From positions 57,599,739 to 57,663,738 of the forward strand of contig CM068584.1 of NCBI GenBank assembly GCA_035048485.1: a DNA stretch of 64,000 nt. Reading direction: 5' to 3'. The notes beneath the pieces are model-generated. The model was given only the letters and a program-made list of their open reading frames with translations. It searched no databases and had not been told where the DNA came from. Positions 12,301 to 22,654 of this stretch are shown piece by piece. Source of the DNA: Pteria penguin (taxonomy: Eukaryota > Mollusca > Bivalvia > Pterioida > Pteriidae). The position numbers and the translations under genes were made by a program. Position 1 is the stretch's first letter, and each line of letters starts with the position of its first letter.

Positions 12301-12879
12301 GGTATAGACTCTAAACATACAAAAATAATACTGATAATTATTAAAATACCCTACTGTTCACAAACCGTATCCATCTTTCATGTTCACTCCTTTATGGCGC
12401 GCTTGGCGTTAACAAAAGCAAAAGTGCGTAAAGCGTTTTAATATACTGAACTGTTTCTGTACAAATAATGCGGATATTGTTATATGAAAAAGTAAACATT
12501 AAACTCAACTGCTATATAAATTTCAAGACAAAAATACTAGACTTGCCGTCTGAGACATCCTTGTGCACTTCAAATTGTTCTGTAAGCTCCTCAGCCGACA
12601 CTGGCTTGGTGATTGGAGAACGCATGGCTTGATGCAACGGCTCAGTGTTGTTGTTGTTATCTATAAAAAAAGGTAACTTAAAACTTTATAACAAAGTAAA
12701 ACAACCAACAAAATTGACTTAATCGTTAAAAATATTTAATTTACACACTTTTAAAAGTAGATGTTACACTGCAACTGTATGTCGCAAACTCTGAATGGAG
12801 TCCACCTTCCGTCTCAAAACGGACATACGTTTCCGTTCTTGTTAAAGAGTGCAGTTCTTTGATCTTAACCCTTATCCTG

Positions 12880-12990
12880 CTGATCGCAGCATATGTCGTT
12901 TTTACAGTTACGCGTCTGAGTGCTGAACACAGCATTTGTCGTTTATATAGTTCCGCGCCTGAGTGCTGATCGCAGCATTTGTCGTTTTAG
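12880..12990 (+). repeat. 43-bp subterminal repeats of the piggyBac element
   Basis: Units start at 12880, 12923 and 12966, the first two exactly 43 bp long. All have CTGAnCnCAGCATnTGTCGTTT. Subterminal repeats are common transposase-binding sites, which is an inference here. Confidence 0.8.
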
Positions 12991-13173
12991 ACACCGCTGT
13001 ATTTTCTGAACTCTTCAGTATAAGGGGATTTCCGAGTGTAAAATAACAGATCGTTCATTGCTTAATACAAGTCCTAAACTTTTCCACACGAAATGACCTT
13101 GCCTTGTCAGTCTATTTATAAATATTTCTAAAAATAATTTACCTGCGTTCCACGATCGTAACTTCTGTAAACA

Positions 13174-15076
13174 AAATGGCGGCGCTCGACAAAATCTTTG
13201 AAAGCGCCGAGGAATATAATGAGTTTATGTGAGAATTTTTCAATGAAAGTGATGAAAGCGACTTTGAGGGATTTGATGTGGACGATTTGCCTCAAAATTA
13301 CGAGGTAACAAACTAGATCCTACTGTTCAGGCGCCGAGAGACATCGATTTTGATAACGAGGGATGGTCGCGACATGACGGCGAACCGGTGAATGCACCTT
13401 TCACAGGTACTCCTGCAATTCAAGTTCCGGTTGATAATTTCACAGAGATAGATTTTTAAAACTGTTTATGCCGGATTATTTTCTCGAACAAATAGTTATG
13501 GAGACTAACAGATATGCCCATCAGGAAATTGAAAAGAAATCCCCCCTCCCACCACACAGTCGTTTGCGTAATTGGAGAGACGTAAATTTGGATGAAATCA
13601 AAGTATTTATTAGACTTATCAAGGCAATGGGTATCGCAAGAAAATCCTGCATTGATGAATACTGGTCTACTGATGAAGTGAATAACACTCCAATTTTCTC
13701 CAAAATGATGTCAAAGGCCCGGTTTCTACTCATACTTGCTAATTTGCACCAGGTCAATAATGAGGGAACTCAACAATGTGACCCCCTCGTCAAGGTGCGA
13801 CTGATTGTTTCACTTCTACAGGATATATTTAGTGATGTCTACAAGTCTGATCAAAATCTTAGCTTTGATGAGGCAACTTGTCCATTCAAAGGCAGAATAA
13901 GATTTGGGATATATATGGCTTGACATGTACCACGGCAATATACAGACTGTGCACAGTATGCAGATGTTGTAAATGTCGATCCAGATTGCATGCAAACAGC
14001 AAAAATAGTTGTAGGATTGCTTGCTACACATGGTCTGCTTTACCAAGGACACAATGTTTACCTGGATAAGTATTATAATTCACCTGAGCTTGCAACTGAA
14101 CTAGGTTTATGTGATACTGCGGGACTCTGCGAATGAACCGTAAAGGTGTTCCAAAAGGGTTTTTTGTTTCGCGTGTAAAAAAGCTAAAGCAAGGTGATGT
14201 TTTTAGACGAAAAGACAACATGCTCATCATGAAATATCATGACAAGAGGGATGTGCACATGATTTCTACTTTCTATAAAGCCACAAGCATTGTGACAGGT
14301 AAGGTAGATCGCAATGGCCAGCGGATCAAGAAACCTGTACCTATCGTGGATTACTGTAAAAATATGGGAGGAGTAGATTTAAGTGATCAAGTTGTTCAGT
14401 GTTACGAATGCTTACGAAAAACTGTGAAGTGGTGGTTAATACTATTTTTTCACCTGTACAATCTTGGATTAGTGAATTCCTATCCGTTATGCCGCAAGAC
14501 ACCTGCATGCGGTAATACCAAGAAATCCCACCTTGCGTTTCGACAGATGATTGTGAAATCTTTATTTGCCGAAGCGACTAACAACACACTGCTAGGTAAA
14601 AGAGGGAGGAGATCAGAGCCATTGTCACATTTAACGCAGAGGCAATTTCCAGCTTACATTCAAGCTAAGGAGGGCGCTAAGAGGCAACGTCCTCTACGTA
14701 ATTGTGTCGCATGCAACCCTTCCTTCGATAAAAACCGCAACGATTACAAAAGAAAATAGATATAATTAAGTTTAAAGTCACACCGAGAATATTTCACTCA
14801 TATGGTGACGATCTCAATATATAACATATTTATATAACATTTAGTATATAACCGCGACAAGCAAGAGGGTGCTTGGCAATCTTCATAAGAATTCCCCGGG
14901 TGCCTCATCTAGTCGCCTCATTCGACACGCAAGAGGTACGGAGGTCCTATTCTTATCACCCCGGGGACCCTACGGGGGACAAAAGAAAACAAACAGGTTT
15001 TATGTGTCAGGAATGTGATGTCGCTTTATGCGTACCAGTGTGCTTCAAAGCTTACCATTCCGTCCAAAATTATTAG
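13174..15076 (+). pseudogene. piggyBac transposase, decayed
   Basis: Starts at the ATG near 13174, at an AAAATGGCGG context, with an acidic N-terminus, and soon meets TGA (about 13232). The core frame (13468-13923) contains YFLEQIVMETNRYA, DEYW and LSFDEATCPFKGR (first catalytic Asp). The following block (MQTAKIVVGLL, GHNVYLDKYYNSPEL) is in another frame after an apparent deletion. The frame at 14133-14759 has NRKGVPKGFF, NMGGVDLSDQ and KWWLILFFHLYNL. The Cys-rich C-terminal finger (GFMCQECDVALCVPVCF, 15000-15060) is cut off by the insertion at 14757-14978. Several stops and shifts make it inactive. Confidence 0.9.
14757..14978 (-). mobile_element. 222-bp retroposon made of LINE 5' and 3' ends
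   Basis: Flanked by a perfect 11-bp duplication ACAAAAGAAAA (14746-14756 and 14979-14989). Read on the minus strand, the first 135 or so bases match the 5' end of the LINE at 47840 and 20025 (GGTCCCCGGGG, GACCTCCGTACCTCTTGCGT, CACCCTCTTGC, CGCGGTTATA). The last 60 or so resemble the LINE 3' end (GTCACCATATGAGTGAAATA, GTGTGAC). It interrupts the piggyBac transposase. It has no coding capacity. Confidence 0.85.
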
Positions 15077-15959
15077 ACTGTAGTCCGTCCGATACCCGAG
15101 GACTAATTTGTGTACCTGTACTTAATAACAGAACACATCATGTGTTAACTTCAAACACCCATTCTAATTTTCTTATATACTGACTAGCGGTAAAGACTTT
15201 CATTTTTATAAATCTAGTCATTTCAAAAGTGCCAATACATCAAATAGTGAATAATCTGGTGAATAAAAAATGTGACTCACCTGTGATATCTTGATCATTT
15301 ACTCATTAATTTACCTTTTCTCACCTCTTATTATCTGTTCCAGGTACGATATGCATGTTGGCTGAGAAAGAGTATCACCTATGGATTGCTATGGCAATGC
15401 TAGATGGAATTGATACTTTACTTTTAAAAATAGAATGAAAATTAAGAAAATGGCATCAGTTTACAGTTAGAGGATAAATAAAACTTAAAAACCCTTATTT
15501 ATTCAGCAGCAGCAGCAACATGTTCATAATATATACATACAGCATGATAAGGGTTAATTACAGCCCTTTTGGACTAGCGAAAGATGTAATTGCATTTAAC
15601 AATCTAACGCATTTCTTATTGGGCAACGTTCACAAATGATTTGATTGGACATATTTCGAACGTATATCACTGGATGACATCTTAGATTACAGCATTTTCA
15701 TTGGATAAAAATTCTAAAACTATGCATAAAATAAGAGTTTTACAAGCACTTTTCATTCCACATCGCATATCATTTATATCGATTGTATCTCACTGCTTTG
15801 GTGCTAAGCCATTTTTACGCTCTACATAATGTTTGATAGTATTTGTATTTCAACTAATTGCACACAATTTCCTTCTCCAGATTAAGTAAGATTTTGTATT
15901 TGAGTAGCTTGTAGCAAAGGAGATGGGCAATATTGACTCATTGGTCACTTATTCGTCAG

Positions 15960-16530
15960 GATCCTGCAGGATTACGTACAGGATCCTGTCGTTCCTCCTG
16001 GTAAGTATGGGTCTCCTTTTCAGACGGACTTTGGTCTAGATGGACGCGAAGTACGATTGTTGGGGAGGCGACTAAACGACAAGAAGCATGGCCGTTTCGA
16101 AGATACGTTGGAGTTTGTGTCTTCCCATTTATATGAGAGTTACTGTATTGATACACCCTATGCAGTTATTCTCCATGTAGGTGAGAATGACGCGGACACT
16201 TTCATGTCAACTTTGGCCGCAACTACTACAAGGTAAGATTTTCAGGATAGTTAACTGTTCGTTGTTGCAGAGCCGGGAGGGAAAGGATTTCTACTAGACC
16301 AGGCGAGTGGATATGAATCATGCTATTTAACGCATGATTTCAGATGACATTAGGTTTACATTTTCTTGTTATTTCTTCAGTGGGACGACCGTCGGTTCAC
16401 TACACAGGTTGGGATCGGTGATGGAGTCCATTTCAACGTGTGGGGTATGTTTAAGTATTACCTCCAGATAAGGATGGCCATGCTGATCCAGACCATGCCA
16501 TTTGAGCCGACGTTTTTGACACAGATTTGA
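15960..16530 (+). pseudogene. Host-type gene remnant, last three exons
   Basis: Exon 15960-16232 (acceptor TCGTCAG, donor AAG then GTAAGA) is open for 90 codons and contains PPGKYGSPFQTDFGLDGREV and RLNDKKHGRFEDTLEFVSSH. A second open piece from about 16271 reads PGGKGFLLDQASGYESC. A third, 16381-16530, starts after CTTCAG and ends in TGA, with VGIGDGVHFNVWGMF. The three look like one protein, but the phase at the first junction is off by one and the second piece runs into TGA before a donor. So it is either decayed or carries indels. No transmembrane segment is evident. I cannot name the family. Confidence 0.55.
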
Positions 16531-16539
16531 GCCTTATTG

Positions 16540-17863
16540 AAGTTTGTATTTATTTATTTTTCAGCAAGCCATAATCTTTCCACAACCAGTCTATATTTTC
16601 TCTTTCAGTTTTTTTTTTCAGTCAGTCTGCATTTGTTCCAGTTTCTTCTTTTCACTCAAGTCAGTCAGTCAGACAGCCTACCTATTCAGTCATTTCAATT
16701 CTATATCTTGGAAACTTAATATCTGTCAACTCATTCGTTCATATTTTGAAAATATACTTGTAAAATATTGTCATTGGCTTTTTATTTCGTTTTTCTTCGT
16801 ATGTGTAATAATCAACATGTCCATTTTATTCTTTGTCTTTGGTATTTTTGTGAACGATATAATTAGATAACACTGGCCGTTTTGCTTTCATATTTAAATA
16901 CATCCATTCATTTTATTCTTTTTCGTTGGTCTTTTTGTACATGATGTAATTAGATAACATTGGAATTCGACAGTTTTCGTTCTTTTTTTTTTGTTTTTGT
17001 TTATCAACACATTCATTCAAGTTTGTCTTTGGTTCTTTTTTTCTGCAATTGATTTTTAAAAGATAATTATGTTTGTATTACATTGAAATTGACTTGTTGT
17101 TCTCATTTTCCCTTTTGTCGAAACAAATGAATCAACTGTTTGTCACTTAGTACATGTAATGTTAATCTAATCGATACCCCCTTGGTCATATTTTCAATGA
17201 TATGTACATACTTGCGCTATTTAGCACTATATCGTTGTTTAAAAATACCTTTTCCATTTATCAATTGTCGTTTTCTTTATTATAGTTTTACCCTATCTTT
17301 CACCGTATAGTGATATGTGTCTTTCCATTTTAGTAATTTTATTTTTTCTCTTCATTTTCCAATTATTTATCTCACTTTATTTTGTTAGGGGGGGGGGGGG
17401 GCTCTTAAATAGGTGGCCTCCCCGTGACAAGAACTGGAAATGTTTTTAAAAGACGATTTAAGCACGAGTTTACCTCCATTGTTAAATAACATTTTTAATA
17501 CTGTGTAAATAGAAAGAAAAAACAACAAAAACAAAACATTGACAAGAACAAGAAGTCCTCTAAATACTTTTTGAATACACAAATTTAATTCTATACATGA
17601 GGATATTTCTAGAATATGAATGTCAAGCATGTTGTTATATCTTATGGTCACAAACGACGCATTTTTCATTCAACAATAATTTTTCTAATATTCTAACTGG
17701 AATTTCTTTGACAGGCAATTCATTCACGAAATTGTAAATTATTTGATACATGGTGTTCGACGACTTTTTATATATTATAAACTTTTTGTTCAGGTTTTCC
17801 AGGTTCTGATTCTTGATGAATCAGTCCTCGCTCTTAGAAGTGTCATGTCTTGTCTTCCCATAG
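16540..17863. other. AT-rich non-coding stretch
   Basis: T-rich sequence with a G tract near 17389-17401. The ORFs here are low-complexity Phe/Ser runs. Nothing supported. Confidence 0.5.
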
Positions 17864-18043
17864 GATGACGACTACAATAGAGCTAACCGCCATGCATTCT
17901 ATCGACATTACATCCTGTGGACATAGGGAAGACTGGGAGCAGGAGCCAGAAGAGTGATACCAAGCTGTGTGTGTAATATCAGATATAGATACCCTGACCC
18001 ATATGGACAATATGTTGGATTCATTTCATCCAGACTTATCTGA
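17864..18043 (+). pseudogene. P2X7-receptor C-terminal-like domain exon
   Basis: An acceptor CCCATAG at 17857-17863 opens a 60-codon terminal exon ending in TGA. It contains NRANRHAFYRHYILWT, then [11 protein letters not shown] and [11 protein letters not shown]. This matches the pattern of the Cys-rich intracellular domain at the C-terminus of vertebrate P2X7, which also occurs in many proteins of aquatic invertebrates without the channel. An in-frame TAG (17924-17926) interrupts it, so this copy is broken or misassembled. Upstream exons were not identified; those at 15960-16530 end in their own stop codon. Confidence 0.7.
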
Positions 18044-18866
18044 ATTTTATGCACAAACACAACTTAAGAACAAAAAGGCAATATATAAACTTTTGTTTAG
18101 GTCATTCCCATTTGATTAGTAGTTTGTCGGATTTAATGGCCTAAAAACTGCGATTTCCAATTAATATTGTTGTTATGCGCACAGTCCCGTGATTCTATCG
18201 CGTGTCGGAATATTATATTCCCGTTTTCAGTTTCGATCATCCACCTGCTAACAAGACGTAAATGTGTCTACACATAAACAAACCGGCAAATGTGACACAG
18301 GTTGGGAGAAATGTGTGCAGAACCTTCAGGCGACATATTAGGGATCAGTTCATGTTGCCGCCGATCCTTTACTTTATGTATATATTTGTTTAATATATGC
18401 TCCATCTGATGCCGAAATGTGTACAGTCGAATCGTGCATGCCGTTCCGTGTATCAAAAGTTTAGCTGTACTGGTTACGTAACCGAAGGGATTGTGGACTT
18501 TTCATTCAAATAGGGCCACGACTTGCGGCTAATTTAAACTGTGTGACGGCATAATAAAACATATATTCCAGTTATTAACAAGTCATTTATATCAAACAGA
18601 AAGCTACAATATGTGAACTATGCTCAATTTACAACGTGAAATTATAATATTAATAGTGATGTTATTCAACTATATATATTGTGTTCTAATCACGTTAAAT
18701 CATGTTTCCTGTCTATATATAATTGATTGGATTACGGAGATTAAATTTTGAGATACAATTTTCAAAATGAAAATTTCAACATGATTAACGCAGTATTTTT
18801 CAATATCATATAGTTTTTGAATAGAATAAGATCTTAATAAATATGTGTTTTGATAGGCAGATGCTA

Positions 18867-19100
18867 TTAGCACGACGGTATTCTATATACACGACGGTCG
18901 TGTAAATAGCTGAGGTAGTATGCAATGGCTAATTACACGACGGTCGTGTACTTAAAGTGATATGGCTATTTACTCGACGGTCGTGTACCCAGTGATTTGG
19001 CTATTTACACGACGGTCGTGTATCTAAAGTGATAAAGTATGGCTATATACACGACAGTCGTGTACCACGTAAAGTGATGTGGCTATCTACACGACGTGTC
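18867..19100 (+). repeat. Palindromic satellite, TACACGACGGTCGTGTA
   Basis: Five copies of a 17-bp near-perfect palindrome lie at 18888, 18934, 18971, 19006 and 19048, with partial copies at 18867 and 19088. Spacing is 35-46 bp. The linkers share ATGGCTATnTAC and AAAGTGAT. Substitutions such as ACTCGAC and GACAGTC keep most of the dyad. Two degraded copies occur at 48577-48640. Confidence 0.9.
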
Positions 19101-19419
19101 ATGGTGTACCTAAGACTCCTTGTTGAGGCCCGGCCTTGTGCCCAACAAATGCTGAGGAAGTTTGATACAGAAACTTTGTGTCCTAAATATAAGCAAAAAT
19201 CGTAACAAACTTAGAAAAGATTGTATTTCGACGAATAAAATACAGATACATATATTATGTCTCTGTCAAATGTAAAGCCGGCAAACAAAATACATGTAAT
19301 TGTTTATTTGTCTATTTACAAGAAGTTACACTCGTGTACATAGGATGATCTAGAAATGTTTGAAAGGTGGAGGGGGTTGCAGTCTCCAATGACAAATGTT
19401 TTGCACTATCGGTCTGGAG

Positions 19420-19919
19420 NNNNNNNNNNNNNNNNNNNNNNNNNNNNNNNNNNNNNNNNNNNNNNNNNNNNNNNNNNNNNNNNNNNNNNNNNNNNNNNNN
19501 NNNNNNNNNNNNNNNNNNNNNNNNNNNNNNNNNNNNNNNNNNNNNNNNNNNNNNNNNNNNNNNNNNNNNNNNNNNNNNNNNNNNNNNNNNNNNNNNNNNN
19601 NNNNNNNNNNNNNNNNNNNNNNNNNNNNNNNNNNNNNNNNNNNNNNNNNNNNNNNNNNNNNNNNNNNNNNNNNNNNNNNNNNNNNNNNNNNNNNNNNNNN
19701 NNNNNNNNNNNNNNNNNNNNNNNNNNNNNNNNNNNNNNNNNNNNNNNNNNNNNNNNNNNNNNNNNNNNNNNNNNNNNNNNNNNNNNNNNNNNNNNNNNNN
19801 NNNNNNNNNNNNNNNNNNNNNNNNNNNNNNNNNNNNNNNNNNNNNNNNNNNNNNNNNNNNNNNNNNNNNNNNNNNNNNNNNNNNNNNNNNNNNNNNNNNN
19901 NNNNNNNNNNNNNNNNNNN
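19420..19919. other. Assembly gap of 500 N
   Basis: Exactly 500 undetermined bases, probably a fixed-size scaffold gap of unknown true length. Reading frames across it are meaningless. Confidence 1.
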
Positions 19920-20403
19920 CTCTCCACTTAGCCACCTGCTAACAACAGTAATATACATCACTCGTAAATAGCATAAAGCTGTAGTGTTCATTTATTTGTT
20001 AATGAAACTCAGCACCCTGTTTCACCCCCGTGGGGTCCCCGGGGTGACAAGAACAGGACCTCCGTACCTCTTGCGTGTCGTATGAGGCGACTAAATGAGG
20101 CACCCGGGGAATTCTTATGAAAGATTCCCAAGCACCCTCTTGCTAGTCGCGGTTATAGACCAAATGAGGCATCCTGTTTGCCGTGGGATGCAACCCGTGT
20201 CGCTGGAGGGCATCTTCAAACTGCGGTTTGTTCGTGTCCAACACTCCACTTTGGCCTTTACTTCGGCTAGACGGGCGGTCGGATGGGCCCGATCCTGATC
20301 AATCGGCTTTGTCATGCCAAGCCCTCATTTATCTTGCTTATTCCATCTTGAATTACCATGCATATTGTCTAATTTTGTCCTTTTTTTTGTCATATATTGC
20401 ATT

Positions 20404-21019
20404 TGTAAGGTAGCGGCATACCACGCTACCTACGAATTGTTTTTAAGAAAACATCACCAATGGATCCACCAAGGAACATTATATCTTGGACGATTTTTCC
20501 TGTGAATGATTCAATTACAGACACTAAAGTTTACGCTTGTTTATCTTAAAGACTTGTAATTATCATAATTGAATTTGTCAGTTAATGGCTAGTCTATCTT
20601 GTTTGTTTATCTTAAAGTCTTCGGAATCTGTGAACTAATGGCTTCGTGGGGTACGTGGTAAATTAGTATAATTAAAATATTAATTATTGGACTGGTCAAT
20701 TTTACGGTTAATCTATTTTCCTTGTGGAAATGGATAGTGTTTTAATATATAACGTAGTTGGGGAGTTTAAATAGGTCAGACCTCGGAAATACTTGATGAA
20801 GTTCAGACCTCAGAAATACTTGATAGAATTCAGACCTATTTGATTTAGAAAGAACTTGAAAGTACTATATTGTGAAATATAACATTGTGATCATCGTAAC
20901 AGCCAGGTCTCCCCCTTTTCCACGTCACACGAAGCCAACTTGCTATCTTGTATGTTGCTGTAGAGATTTTATTAAAAGTATTAACTTTCTTACTGACTTA
21001 TAATTTTGTCGCATACACA
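20404..21019 (+). repeat. Gypsy 5' LTR
   Basis: Starts TGTAAGGTAG with a GGTAGCG...CGCTACC hairpin, and ends near GCATACACA by comparison with the solo LTR at 7595-8072. The end is approximate because there is no 3' LTR to align. The primer-binding site in 21020-21164 was not identified with confidence. Confidence 0.65.
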
Positions 21020-21164
21020 ACGCACCTTGAGGAATCAAACTCACACCACCCCAACGCGAAGTACTACCCTACACGTGTTTGTGATTTGGTGGCCGTAGAC
21101 TGGATTTGGATTTTAACCATCATTCTCTGTCGGTGAGTCTGATTTTTGCTTTTCTGAAATCGTC

Positions 21165-22061
21165 ATGGCTGAAAATATTGATGTATCTTTACTTTTTCAA
21201 GGGTTAGGTAGGCAAGTTGATAGATTAAGTGGGATTTTAACAAAACAAGGGGTAAAATTAGATGTCCCATCTTTTGACGGAACAAAACCAGATCAATTTG
21301 ATAGATGGATTAAGAGCATTGAGAAATGTGCTAAGTTAAATGGTTTAACGGAAGATGAGACAAAAGAAATTGCTTACAGAACGAGTAACGATGCCGTTAG
21401 CGACTTTATTGAAAGATTATACGATGATCACCCCGGATTTAATTGGAATCAAGTTAAGGCAGAGTTATCAATAAGGTTCGCGCTCGTAACGGATCGACAG
21501 CACGCGCTGTCCTTACTACAAAGAGTAAAGCAAAAACGAGATGAAGAAGTATCGCTGTACGCGCATAGATTGTCAAAATTAGCAGACCAAGCTTTTGATA
21601 ATTTAAATACAGCAGAAGTTCAGAAACAGTTAGTGAATTTCTTTATAGATGGGTTGGCTTACGATTACTTGAAGATCAAAGTAATGCGGGAAAATCCCGA
21701 GAATTTTCAGAGAGCAATCTCTATTGCTATAACTGAATTATCATTTCGGAAACGTGTTAGTCTTAGGACAGGTAGGTCCACCTATAGTTCACACAATTTT
21801 CTGCATGAGAATGGTGAGACGCCGATGGAAGTTGACTATTATAGGCCCCGTAAGCGATGTGCTATTTGTAATCGAACTAACCACACTACAAATACTTGTC
21901 GCCTAAAACAAATTAATGATGTACAAAAGACAAATGAAGGACAAAATTCCCAGGCTCGGCGTGGTAAACATGCAGACATGAAATGTTTTCATTGTGGAAA
22001 GAAAGGTCACATTCGTAGGAATTGTTGGTCTCTACAGAAGTCTATGAATCAGGAAAACTAG
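21165..22061 (+). CDS. gag: Gypsy gag (298 aa)
   Basis: Intact frame from ATG, preceded by the leader. Gag packages the element's RNA into virus-like particles. The first 200 residues look like a retrotransposon capsid, with FDGTKPDQFDRWIKSIE near residue 37 and a LLQRVKQKRDEEVSLYAHRL block near 117. Two CCHC zinc knuckles follow (residues 232-245 and 274-287, both C-x2-C-x4-H-x4-C), which bind nucleic acid. The frame overlaps the protease frame by 40 bases at -1 relative phase. That is compatible with -1 frameshift expression, although no canonical slippery heptamer is evident. Confidence 0.9.
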   Translation: MAENIDVSLLFQGLGRQVDRLSGILTKQGVKLDVPSFDGTKPDQFDRWIKSIEKCAKLNGLTEDETKEIAYRTSNDAVSDFIERLYDDHPGFNWNQVKAELSIRFALVTDRQHALSLLQRVKQKRDEEVSLYAHRLSKLADQAFDNLNTAEVQKQLVNFFIDGLAYDYLKIKVMRENPENFQRAISIAITELSFRKRVSLRTGRSTYSSHNFLHENGETPMEVDYYRPRKRCAICNRTNHTTNTCRLKQINDVQKTNEGQNSQARRGKHADMKCFHCGKKGHIRRNCWSLQKSMNQEN

Positions 22062-22654
22062 TAGGCTCCCGCCGAAACAGGACCGTCGCCGGGAGTTTTA
22101 AACGAACAGTCAGAAATAAAAGAAAATTCAAAAATAAAATAAAGAATAAAACAGAAAACTATCCGTCTTACAAAATAAATTTAGCTGGTAGTCCAAATTC
22201 GTCCCTTTTGAAAATTGGTAAAAAGACATTTAGAGCATTAGTTGACAGTGGCGCTGAAGTTAGTTTGTTACACAGACGAGTTTATCAATCTTTAAATAGA
22301 CCCCCAAATTTGGTAAAGAAGTTTATTAGTCTCCAATCTGTGAATGGCGGAAAATTAGAAATAGACGGTTATGTGGAATTAGAAATTAAATTAGGAGGGA
22401 CTACAGTAAATCAACCATTTTATGTAATAGCAGATATGAATAGAAACATTATTTTAGGCAGAGATTTTCTAACAACTCATGGAGTAAGACTTTATTATGA
22501 CTTAGGATATTTGAAAATAGGAAGGTCCTATGTACCGCTTGAAGAAGATTGTCACATAAACGCCCTAGTACGATTACAGAGAGGTGTAAAAGTGAAACCA
22601 AACACTATGAACATTGTTCCTGGCACGGATAAAAACTCCGTTGAATCACACTGA
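22022..22654 (+). CDS. pro: Gypsy aspartic protease region
   Basis: Start of pol. The catalytic triplet is in FRALVDSGAEVSLLH and the second conserved block is ILGRDFL, as in retropepsins, which cut the polyprotein. The first 60 residues are basic. The frame ends at 22654 after MNIVPGTD. The pol continues in another frame from about 22614, so a one-base disturbance (near the A5 run at about 22630) separates protease from reverse transcriptase. The open part could start without its own ATG. Confidence 0.85.
   Translation: MLVSTEVYESGKLVGSRRNRTVAGSFKRTVRNKRKFKNKIKNKTENYPSYKINLAGSPNSSLLKIGKKTFRALVDSGAEVSLLHRRVYQSLNRPPNLVKKFISLQSVNGGKLEIDGYVELEIKLGGTTVNQPFYVIADMNRNIILGRDFLTTHGVRLYYDLGYLKIGRSYVPLEEDCHINALVRLQRGVKVKPNTMNIVPGTDKNSVESH

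Larger units (their letters stand above)
12869..15553 (+). mobile_element. piggyBac-type DNA transposon with TTAA flanks
   Basis: The element begins CCCTTATCCTGC just after TTAA (12865-12868) and ends GCATGATAAGGG just before TTAA (15554-15557). The ends are inverted repeats differing at one base. TTAA duplication and CCC-starting ends are the piggyBac hallmark. Near the left end a 43-bp unit starting CTGATCGCAGC is repeated (12880, 12923, partial at 12966). The interior carries the decayed transposase. A 222-bp retroposon lies inside it. Confidence 0.9.

Noticed and set aside
19312..19991. Several long reading frames spanning the gap
   Set aside because: They consist almost wholly of undetermined bases and carry no information.
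22022..22061. Programmed -1 frameshift signal between gag and protease
   Set aside because: The overlap and phase fit, but I see no canonical slippery heptamer such as A AAA AAC, so I do not annotate one.
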